64,000 nucleotides of DNA from Antrihabitans stalactiti (lineage in GTDB: Bacteria; Actinomycetota; Actinomycetes; Mycobacteriales; Mycobacteriaceae): assembly GCF_012932915.1 (NCBI RefSeq), contig NZ_VCQU01000007.1, positions 62,001 to 126,000 of the forward strand, in the 5' to 3' direction. The translations under genes were made by a program, and so were the position numbers. Under the pieces are notes generated by a model. The model saw nothing but the letters and a program-made list of their open reading frames with translations. It was not told where the DNA came from and ran no database searches. Every line of letters starts with the position of its first letter. The first letter of the stretch is position 1. This document shows, one piece after another, positions 58,263-64,000 of this stretch.

Positions 58263-58828
58263 TCCTGGCGCAGGTCACTGTGCAGAGCAGCGGCCGAGCT
58301 GCCGAAAGTGACCGACGCATGCATCAGTGCCCCGAGAGCCGCGCGGAGCGGGTCAGGATCGAGTGCACTGAAGAACGCGGGTATCGCATGCCTCGGCCGA
58401 TCGATCTTGCCGAGGTCGAAGGGCGAGCGCTCTGCCTGCGGTCGTACGACCGACTTCTCGTACGGCCAGTCGACCGTCCCGGACGAATCGGCTCGTAGCC
58501 GAGCGAACGCATCGTCCGGATTCTCGAACGGCGGTGGCGGCGGTGCGCCGTCGTCCAACGCGCGCAGTGCGGGTACGACCCACTCGCGCTCGGCGAGCCC
58601 TGCCCAGCCGAACACTCGCCGAGTCACCCACCGCGCAATTCTGCGCTGCCGCTCCGGGTCCGCCGCAATGATCGCGTCGACGAGTTCGCGATCGAACCAC
58701 GCGAGGGGCTGAATACCGAGGTCGTTGAGGTGGGTCAGCGGTTCGCCGCCACCCCAGGCAGCCCGCTCGCGCGCGGCGGCTCGGGCACGGAAGTCGCTGA
58801 TGCGGGCTGGTTCTGCGTGTTCACCCAC
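58247..58828 (-). CDS. Conserved hypothetical protein
   Basis: 193 residues, no family recognised. Mostly helical, rich in Arg, Ala and Pro; LNDLGIQPLAWFDRELVDAIIAADPERQRRIARWVTRRVFGWAGL and SPFDLGKIDRPRHAIPAFFSALDPDPLRAALGALMHAS look conserved in style. First gene of a pair with the PrmC-like methyltransferase, 16-nt overlap, so it may be its partner or substrate. GTG 58828 is the assumed start. Confidence 0.55.
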   Translation of the reverse strand: MGEHAEPARISDFRARAAARERAAWGGGEPLTHLNDLGIQPLAWFDRELVDAIIAADPERQRRIARWVTRRVFGWAGLAEREWVVPALRALDDGAPPPPPFENPDDAFARLRADSSGTVDWPYEKSVVRPQAERSPFDLGKIDRPRHAIPAFFSALDPDPLRAALGALMHASVTFGSSAAALHSDLRQECGIA

Positions 58829-58924
58829 GACCGGACTCCTCGACCCTCGAACCGACCAGCCCGCCGCTGATGCAGAATTGACCGTAGTCCACGCCACTGA
58901 CCAACGCTGTGTGAGGAGAAGTCC

Positions 58925-59701
58925 ATGCCGGACTACCCGCAGACGCTCGTGCCGGAGAACCACATCGAGCCGGTCCCGCGACGTATCCGGGCCACCCTCG
59001 GCGGCAAGGTCGTGCTCGATACGACCGGTGCCATCTACGTCTGGGAATGGTCTCCCTATCCGCAGTACTACATTCCGCTGGTCGACATCGATTCGAGCGT
59101 ATTGGTCGACGAGGCCCACGAAAGCAAGCTTCGTCGTGGGACCGCGCGCCGCTACGGCCTGGAGGTCGACGGAATCGTGCGCCCGGGTGTCGTGCACGTC
59201 TACACCGAAGACTCGCTCGAAGGGCTTGCGCACATGGTGCGCATCAACTGGTCCGCCGTCGACAGCTGGTTCGAGGAGGACGAAGAGGTATTCGTGCATC
59301 CGCGCAGTCCGTACGCGCGGGTCGACGCACTTCGTTCGACCCGGACGGTCCGCGTCGAGCTCGACGGCGTCGTGCTGGCCGAATCATCCTCGCCGATCAT
59401 GGTTTTCGAGACCGGCCTGCCGACGCGGTATTACTTCAACCGCACCGAGGTCAACTTCGAGCATCTCGAGCCCACCGACACCGTCACGTCGTGTCCGTAC
59501 AAGGGCATGACGAGCGAATATTGGTCGATCGTGGTCGGCGACAAGACGCACACCGACCTCGCGTGGTGCTACGACTTCCCCACGCGGCAGCTACTGCCGA
59601 TCGCCGGATTGGTCGCGTTCTACAACGAGAAGGTCGACGTCTTCATCGATGGTGTCGAGCAGGCTCGACCGGTCACTCATTTCTTCAAGCCCGAAAAGTA
59701 G
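58925..59701 (+). CDS. Tandem DUF427 protein
   Basis: 258 residues with two DUF427 units: about 20-100 (RRIRATLGGKVVLDTTGAIYVWEW) and 135-250 (RTVRVELDGVVLAESSSPIMVFETGLPTRYYFNRTEVNFEHLEPTDTVTSCPYKGMTSEYWSIVVGD). The second carries the conserved CPYKG and AWCYDFP motifs. Function unknown, common in actinobacteria. GAGGAGAAG precedes ATG 58925. Overlaps the convergent gene by 17 nt. Confidence 0.9.
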   Translation: MPDYPQTLVPENHIEPVPRRIRATLGGKVVLDTTGAIYVWEWSPYPQYYIPLVDIDSSVLVDEAHESKLRRGTARRYGLEVDGIVRPGVVHVYTEDSLEGLAHMVRINWSAVDSWFEEDEEVFVHPRSPYARVDALRSTRTVRVELDGVVLAESSSPIMVFETGLPTRYYFNRTEVNFEHLEPTDTVTSCPYKGMTSEYWSIVVGDKTHTDLAWCYDFPTRQLLPIAGLVAFYNEKVDVFIDGVEQARPVTHFFKPEK

Positions 59702-60284
59702 CGACCGTCTGACGACCGGTGACGAGCAGCAGCAACGCAGATGCGGGGCCGGTGAGGAGCGGTCCGTCGCCGACTTCCCACGCGGTGTCCGTCGTTCGCA
59801 GTCTGTAGCCGGCGAGCTTCTTGCGGGCATGGAACGGGAACGACTTGACCCACACCCGTTCGAGTGCGAGTCGCGCTGCATTGGTCGGCATCTCATGTGC
59901 GATGCCGAGTGGAATCGCGACATCTTGGGCATGTACAAGGATGTCGGTGAGCTGGTCGACCGGTCCGGTGCCGATCGGGGTGACGCGGGATCCGACAGTC
60001 GCGCGCACGCCGGCGACCAGTTCCTCGACGCTGTGCACCCGGCCGTACTTGATCGCCGTGTCGCGGATCATCGCGTCGATGTTGCCGCGGCTTCGTGCAA
60101 GGTCGATGACCAGGCGTCCCACCGTGTTTCGCGGCTGTAGCGCGACGTGAGCAGCAACGTCGCGCACCGTCCATTGTCCGCACAGTGAATCGAGTTCCCA
60201 GTCCATGTCGGACAGACCTTCGAGGAGGTCCGCGAACGCGAGTCGCTCGAGGTCGACAGCGTGCCAAATCTGCTGGGTGTCCAT
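59685..60284 (-). CDS. Maleylpyruvate isomerase family mycothiol-dependent protein
   Basis: 199 residues, DinB/MDMPI helical bundle alone: FADLLEGLSDMDWELDSLCGQWTVRDVAAHVALQPRN, and DILVHAQDVAIPLG carrying metal His. Shorter than the paralogue at 29718 because it lacks most of the SCP2 part. Divergent from the dehalogenase-like hydrolase over 35 nt. Confidence 0.82.
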   Translation of the reverse strand: MDTQQIWHAVDLERLAFADLLEGLSDMDWELDSLCGQWTVRDVAAHVALQPRNTVGRLVIDLARSRGNIDAMIRDTAIKYGRVHSVEELVAGVRATVGSRVTPIGTGPVDQLTDILVHAQDVAIPLGIAHEMPTNAARLALERVWVKSFPFHARKKLAGYRLRTTDTAWEVGDGPLLTGPASALLLLVTGRQTVATFRA

Positions 60285-60319
60285 GTCTGCACATACGAAG
60301 TTGTGGGTACATCCGTTCA

Positions 60320-61174
60320 ATGAGGGCGTTCGACATCGAGACCTCGCGTGCGCGCATTCATGGCGTCGTCGGCGGAAGCGGTCCGCCGTTGCTGTTGCTG
60401 CATGGCATACCGGAGACGCACGTGATGTGGGACGACGTCGCCGCACGGCTCGCGGACCGGTTCACCGTCGTCGCCACCGACCTTCGTGGCTTCGGCGACA
60501 GCAGTGCCCCGGCCGACATCGAGTATTCGATGCGAAGCCTCGCTCACGATCAGGTAGAAGTGATGGCAGCGTTGGGTTTTGGCGAGTTCGCCGTCGCGGG
60601 TCACGACCGCGGGGCGCGCTGTGCCTATCGAATGGCGATCGATCATCCTGACCGCGTCCGGCGACTCGCTGTACTCGACATCGTGCCTACCGGTGATGCG
60701 TTCGAACGCGCGGACCAACGGTTTGCGATCGGCTACTGGGTGTGGACTTTTCTCGCCGCGCCAGCTCCCGTGCCGGAGACGCTGATCGGCGGTGCGCCTG
60801 AGCAATTCGTCGATCACATGCTCGATGCCTGGTCCGGAGCCGGCTTCGCTTTTCCTCGCGCCAGCAGGGACCGCTACGTCGCGCAGTTTCGTGACCCGGG
60901 CCGTGTTCGAGCAATCTGTGCGCAGTATCGCAGCGCCGCAACGGTCGACACGCAACTCGACCTCGAAGATCGCACCCGCCAACCGATCCGCTGCCCGACG
61001 TTGGTGCTATGGAGCGAAACCGGCCCTGTAGCAGAGTGGTACGAACCGCTGTCGATCTGGCGGGAGTGGGCAGGTGCGGTCGAAGGATCGGCGATTCCCG
61101 CTGGCCACTTCTTGCCCGAGGAGGCGCCGGACCTAGTTGCGGACCGTTTCGCTCGGTTCTTTGCCCCGAGGTGA
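60320..61174 (+). CDS. Alpha/beta hydrolase, haloacetate dehalogenase-like
   Basis: 284 residues. GHDRGAR at 95-101 gives an Asp nucleophile (D96) and the two Arg of the fluoroacetate-dehalogenase signature; the acid is D120 (LDIVP) and the His is in AGHFLPEEAP. The halide-pocket segment reads YWVWTF: Trp is kept, but the His I recall in fluoroacetate dehalogenases (YWHW) is Val. It may therefore be a dehalogenase with altered halide preference or an epoxide-hydrolase-like enzyme. 3' end overlaps the WYL gene by 42 nt. Confidence 0.8.
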   Translation: MRAFDIETSRARIHGVVGGSGPPLLLLHGIPETHVMWDDVAARLADRFTVVATDLRGFGDSSAPADIEYSMRSLAHDQVEVMAALGFGEFAVAGHDRGARCAYRMAIDHPDRVRRLAVLDIVPTGDAFERADQRFAIGYWVWTFLAAPAPVPETLIGGAPEQFVDHMLDAWSGAGFAFPRASRDRYVAQFRDPGRVRAICAQYRSAATVDTQLDLEDRTRQPIRCPTLVLWSETGPVAEWYEPLSIWREWAGAVEGSAIPAGHFLPEEAPDLVADRFARFFAPR

Positions 61175-62116
61175 GGCGCCGTATCGCTCGATCAGCTCGG
61201 ACCCGATTCGCGCCAGTTCTGCCTGCACAGATTCGGGTTCGACCACCTCGACGCCGTTGCCCCACCCGGCCAACGTCTGGGCAATCATCATCGGCACCGG
61301 CGCGGCGACTCGGACTCGCGCGCGACCGTCGTCGACCTCTCCCTCCATCGTGCAATGCCGACCGAAGTGGTCGCGCAATACGTGGACGTGCTTGCGATCG
61401 ACCAGCACCGTTGCGGACACCAGTGATCGTGCGTGCTCGACATGGTCGACGACCTGGTCCCACGCCTGCGCCAATTCGAAGTCGGCGGGACGGTCCGCCT
61501 CGATGTCGGTGACGGTCATGTCGGCGATGCGGTCGACTCGAAAGGTTCGCTGTCCCTTCGGTGTTCCCGCGACGAGGTACCAGACATCGTCCTTGTCGAC
61601 CAGTCCCCACGGATCGATGAGTCGCTGCGAACTGTCCCCGCCGCGGTTCACGTAGGTCAGCTTCACCTTGCGCCTGCGCACGATCACGTTCTCCAAGGTC
61701 TTGGCCATCTCGGGACGCTCCCGCAGGCGCTCCCCCCAGCCCGCAGAGTCGACGACGACGGCGTCTGCCGCTGCCATCGCGTCCGCACGGAATGTTCCCG
61801 GCAGCGCCCGCACGAGCTTGCGCATCGCCGATTTCGCTTCGGGCACAACAGCCGCCGCCGGACCGAGCAGCAAGAACAATGCCTGCGCCTCGTTGGAACT
61901 GAGACCACTCAGGTCGGTTCTCGCTCCGCCGATCAGCGACCAGCCCCCGCCCCGACCGGCTTGCGGATACACCGGAATGCCTGCCGCCGACAGGGCTTCG
62001 AGATCGCGGCGGGCGGTGGCCACCGAGACTTCGAGTTCGGTCGCAAGTTCGGCTGCGGTGAGTCGGCCGCGCGCCTGCATCAGCAAGAGGGCGGCTACGA
62101 GTCGGTCTGCGCGCAT
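61133..62116 (-). CDS. WYL-domain transcriptional regulator
   Basis: 327 residues. N-terminal HTH (about 1-55: LLMQARGRLTAAELATELEVSVATARRDLEALSAAGIPVYP), WYL domain (about 135-205, DPWGLVDKDDVWYLVAGTPKGQRTFRVDRI) and a WCX-like C-terminus. WYL domains sense nucleotides or nucleic acids. ATG 62116 chosen; the divergent VOC gene and the palindrome at 62136 suggest autoregulation and control of that gene. Confidence 0.9.
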   Translation of the reverse strand: MRADRLVAALLLMQARGRLTAAELATELEVSVATARRDLEALSAAGIPVYPQAGRGGGWSLIGGARTDLSGLSSNEAQALFLLLGPAAAVVPEAKSAMRKLVRALPGTFRADAMAAADAVVVDSAGWGERLRERPEMAKTLENVIVRRRKVKLTYVNRGGDSSQRLIDPWGLVDKDDVWYLVAGTPKGQRTFRVDRIADMTVTDIEADRPADFELAQAWDQVVDHVEHARSLVSATVLVDRKHVHVLRDHFGRHCTMEGEVDDGRARVRVAAPVPMMIAQTLAGWGNGVEVVEPESVQAELARIGSELIERYGASPRGKEPSETVRN

Positions 62117-62135
62117 AAATATGAGTCTGCCAAAC

Positions 62136-62160
62136 AAAGTGCTCAATTGATGAGCACTTT
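62136..62160. promoter_or_regulatory. Operator-like palindrome between WYL and VOC genes
   Basis: Arms AAAGTGCTCA (62136-62145) and TGAGCACTTT (62151-62160) are perfectly inverted around 5 nt. Located 19 nt from the WYL start and 48 nt before the VOC start. Confidence 0.7.
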
Positions 62161-62208
62161 ATCCTGGAGACTAGGTTTGTCAGCAAAACGAACCGAAGGG
62201 AACCACCA

Positions 62209-62613
62209 ATGTTGCGAGGACTAGCGACCGTCAACTTTTTCGCAGACGACGTGACGGAGGCAGCCAAGTGGTACTCGGAGTTCCTGGGTATCGAGCCGTA
62301 TTTCCATGTTCCCAACCCCGAAACTCCGATGTACGTCGAGTTCCGAATCGGTGACTACAACGACGAATTCGGCATCATCAATCGTCGTTACGCACCGCAT
62401 CAACAGGATGCGCCCGGCGGCGCAATCGTCTACTGGCACGTCGACGACCTCGCCGCGACCGTCGACCGGCTCGTGGCCTTGGGCGCCAAGGTGCACGAAA
62501 AGATCACTCCCCGCGGTGACAGCGGATTCGTCACGGCATCGGTCATCGATCCGTTCGGCAACATCCTCGGCGTGATGACCAACCCGCACTACCTCGAGGT
62601 GCTCGGCGGCTGA
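62209..62613 (+). CDS. VOC family protein
   Basis: 134-residue single VOC module: LATVNFFADDVTEAAKWYSEFLGIEPYFHV, then YVEFRIGDYNDEFGIINRRY, and DPFGNILGVMTNPHY. Possible metal ligands are the His and Glu near these ends. AAGGGAA precedes ATG 62209. Probably under the divergent WYL regulator. Substrate unknown. Confidence 0.88.
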   Translation: MLRGLATVNFFADDVTEAAKWYSEFLGIEPYFHVPNPETPMYVEFRIGDYNDEFGIINRRYAPHQQDAPGGAIVYWHVDDLAATVDRLVALGAKVHEKITPRGDSGFVTASVIDPFGNILGVMTNPHYLEVLGG

Positions 62614-62624
62614 ATCCCTCACCC

Positions 62625-62668
62625 TCGTGAGTCTTTTCGGAGTCTATAGACTCCGAAAAGACTCACGA
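62625..62668. terminator. Long perfect palindrome between convergent genes (copy 2)
   Basis: 44-nt perfect palindrome centred at 62646/62647, with half-site GTGAGTCTTTTCGGAGTC. Same core as 18062-18113, but C-G replaces A-T at one stem position (62638/62655 against 18079/18096), a compensatory change. Sits in the gap between two convergent genes. Confidence 0.75.
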
Positions 62669-62679
62669 CCGTCGTAGCT

Positions 62680-63447
62680 TCAGTGCGCCATTTCCCACGG
62701 AGCTTGTGGCAGAGCGTGGCCGGTTTCGAGGAACGACTTCAGGTTCGACAGCACCGCAGGCCAACCGCTGGCGACGTCGTCGTGCTCGGCCTGGCTCGGC
62801 AAGTCTTCGTGAGTCACTGTGAGCCGCACTATTTCTCCGTACTCCTGCACATCGAAGGTCACTCGTGAAGTTGCCTCGGGGGTGGCGGGGTCCGCCCAGG
62901 TCGTCACCAGCCGGGTGGGCGGATTGCTCACGACCACGGTCCCGACGACGTCGGCGATGGCCGACCCATCGGTTCGCTGGTGTTCCCATCCGGACCCCAC
63001 TTTCCAGTCCGAGACGTTGCTGTGGCCCCAGTACTCGCCCGACAGCTGAGCATCGGTCAGGGCCTCCCAGACTTTCGCCGCGGACGCCTCGATGTAGGTC
63101 ACGTATACGAATGTCGGTTTGTCGGTCATTGCATCCTCCGCTCGTCGTTTGACTGCGCTCAAGGCTCGGAGCCGCGGGCGTTCGAACTTGTCGATCCAGC
63201 GCTCTTGAATCTCGTTGAGCGGCACCGGGTTCAGGTAGTGGAGCTTCTCCCTCCCCCGCCGGACGGTGCTGATCAAATTGGCCGCCTCCAGGACACCGAG
63301 GTGCTGGGTCGCCGATTGGCGAGCCATCCCCAGACGCTCACACAGTTCGCCGAGCGTCTGCCCGTTCTGTTCGTGCAACCTGTCCAGCAAGTACCGCCGA
63401 GTGGGATCGGCGAGCGCTTTGAACACCGCATCCGTTTCCGTGGGCAC
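62680..63447 (-). CDS. ArsR-SRPBCC fusion protein
   Basis: 255 residues: N-terminal ArsR winged helix (about 1-95, FKALADPTRRYLLDRLHEQNGQTLGELCERLGMARQSATQHLGVLEAANLIS) and C-terminal AHSA1/SRPBCC domain (about 112-245, YVTYIEASAAKVWEALTDAQLSGEYWGHSNVSDWKVGS). Such fusions let the cavity domain act as ligand sensor for the repressor. GTG 63447 lies 6 nt after a -10 box; the palindrome at 63461 is its likely operator. Confidence 0.9.
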   Translation of the reverse strand: MPTETDAVFKALADPTRRYLLDRLHEQNGQTLGELCERLGMARQSATQHLGVLEAANLISTVRRGREKLHYLNPVPLNEIQERWIDKFERPRLRALSAVKRRAEDAMTDKPTFVYVTYIEASAAKVWEALTDAQLSGEYWGHSNVSDWKVGSGWEHQRTDGSAIADVVGTVVVSNPPTRLVTTWADPATPEATSRVTFDVQEYGEIVRLTVTHEDLPSQAEHDDVASGWPAVLSNLKSFLETGHALPQAPWEMAH

Positions 63448-63453
63448 ACCACT

Positions 63454-63459
63454 ACAATA
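63454..63459 (-). promoter_or_regulatory. -10 box of a leaderless promoter (ArsR-SRPBCC fusion)
   Basis: Minus strand TATTGT, 6 nt, then GTG at 63447. Confidence 0.6.
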
Positions 63460-63460
63460 G

Positions 63461-63476
63461 GCAGGTATTTACCTGC
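63461..63476. promoter_or_regulatory. Operator-like palindrome upstream of the ArsR-SRPBCC gene
   Basis: GCAGGTATTTACCTGC, perfect 7-bp arms around TT. It begins 1 bp upstream of the -10 box and would fill the -10/-35 spacer, a typical repressor position. Confidence 0.7.
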
Positions 63477-63487
63477 ATGTCAATGCC

Positions 63488-64000
63488 TCACGACCGGACC
63501 AGAGCCGGATAGTCGCGCAGGTCGATGTCGGTGGCGAACATGTCGGTCACCTTCAACATCAGCCGCATCGGCAGGCCGAACTTGAAAGTCCAGTTGCGCA
63601 GCCGGATTCGCAACGGCGAGGCCGGCGCCATGAACGGTCCGGCATTGACCGAGCGCGCGGACTTGGCATAACGGTGCATGACCTTGTCGTACCGCTCGAA
63701 CGCGACCACGTGATCGCCGCCCGCGGCGGCGAGTTCGCCCGCGAGCACATATGCGCCGACGATCGCCAGCCCAGTCCCGAAGCCACCCAACGTATTTCCA
63801 TATGCGGAATCGCCGACGAGGGCGACGCGCCCCTTGGTGTAGCGGTCCATGGCGACGCGGGCGATCGAATCGAGGTAGAAGTCCGACGAATCCGGCAGCG
63901 TCTCCAGCATCTCGGGCACGCGCCACCCGACATCTACGTAGGCATCTGCGACAAGCCGCTTCTGCGCATCGATGTCGTTGCGGTCGTAGTCGATTCGGTC
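63488..64000 (-). CDS. FAD-dependent monooxygenase, C-terminal part (runs off the window)
   Basis: C-terminal 170 residues of a FAD-binding monooxygenase (PF01494 type). The second FAD motif GRVALVGDSAYGNTLGGFGTGLAIVGAYVLAGELAAAGGD (GD of the flavin ribityl contact) is clear. The frame is open to the right edge; the upstream residues (DAQKRLVADAYVDVGWRVPEMLETLPDSSDFYLDSIARVAMDRY) are family-like, so the start lies outside. Same strand as the ArsR-SRPBCC gene and 40 nt upstream of it. Confidence 0.82.
   Translation of the reverse strand, partial: DRIDYDRNDIDAQKRLVADAYVDVGWRVPEMLETLPDSSDFYLDSIARVAMDRYTKGRVALVGDSAYGNTLGGFGTGLAIVGAYVLAGELAAAGGDHVVAFERYDKVMHRYAKSARSVNAGPFMAPASPLRIRLRNWTFKFGLPMRLMLKVTDMFATDIDLRDYPALVRS

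Noticed and set aside
1-64000. tRNA, rRNA, CRISPR arrays, insertion sequences, phage integrase and attachment sites
   Set aside because: None seen on reading both strands; no transposase or integrase reading frame and no regularly spaced repeats. Small RNAs cannot be excluded by eye.

Overview
The window is about 64 kb of high-GC chromosomal DNA, tightly packed with 74 protein genes on both strands. The gene content points to a mycolic-acid-type actinobacterium (Mycobacteriales, Nocardia/Rhodococcus-like). Signs are a mycothiol-dependent formaldehyde/S-nitrosomycothiol dehydrogenase (mscR) with its metallo-hydrolase partner, two maleylpyruvate-isomerase (mycothiol) family proteins, F420-type enzymes (luciferase-like, Ddn-like, PPOX), a DUF3558 lipoprotein, MMPL, SigG-like and ECF42 sigma factors, several acyl-CoA dehydrogenases and a KstR-like operator. 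I see no rRNA, tRNA, CRISPR, insertion sequence or prophage. The assignment rests on family recognition by eye; no search was run.

Layout. 1-6.4 kb: two serine hydrolases, a DUF1460 amidase-like protein, an acetyltransferase and a large LuxR-family ATPase regulator. 6.4-8.8 kb: methyltransferase, HNH protein and a ParD-like/zeta-like toxin-antitoxin pair. 8.8-12.2 kb: a minus-strand operon SRPBCC - ArsR - (SDR fused to two SRPBCC domains) - luciferase-like oxidoreductase, with twin operators. 12.3-19.2 kb: amidotransferase, small membrane and lipoproteins, GerW-like/patatin/FMN-reductase operon, a DapB-like/AhpD-like pair behind a KstR-like site, two RibD-type reductases. 19.2-25 kb: tocopherol-cyclase-like protein, SigG-like sigma factor, hydrolase, DinB, Ddn-like, acyltransferase-like protein. 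25-32.9 kb: methionine aminopeptidase, VOC, M23 lipoprotein, thioredoxin-reductase-like flavoprotein divergent from an XRE-cupin regulator, and a two-gene acyl-CoA dehydrogenase operon. 33-41.5 kb: PPOX, methyltransferase, DUF6928, another acyl-CoA dehydrogenase divergent from an AurF-like diiron oxygenase, TetR, SDR-AraC, HugZ-like and DODA-type dioxygenase. 41.5-50.7 kb: VOC, class I fumarase, Abi-alpha/DUF445, mscR operon, hotdog protein, DUF1801, ECF42 with its YCII partner. 50.8-64 kb: MMPL/TetR, YdcF, SDR, a Na+/H+ antiporter with a C-terminal UBP zinc finger, PrmC-like methyltransferase, DUF427, mycothiol-family protein, haloacetate-dehalogenase-like hydrolase, WYL regulator/VOC, an ArsR-SRPBCC fusion, and a flavin monooxygenase running off the right edge.

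Three architectural themes stand out. First, at least 22 genes have an actinobacterial -10 box of the form TAnnnT placed 6-8 nt before the start codon, so they are probably transcribed as leaderless mRNAs; this also fixes many start codons. In two places divergent leaderless promoters share bases of one -10 region. Second, tail-to-tail gene pairs are interlocked: 14 of 21 convergent pairs overlap at their 3' ends, several by a shared 4-nt stop (CTAG or CTAA). The only two convergent gaps longer than about 25 nt both hold a copy of the same long perfect palindrome, with a compensatory base-pair change between copies. Third, most local regulators sit next to a clean dyad that is likely their own operator.
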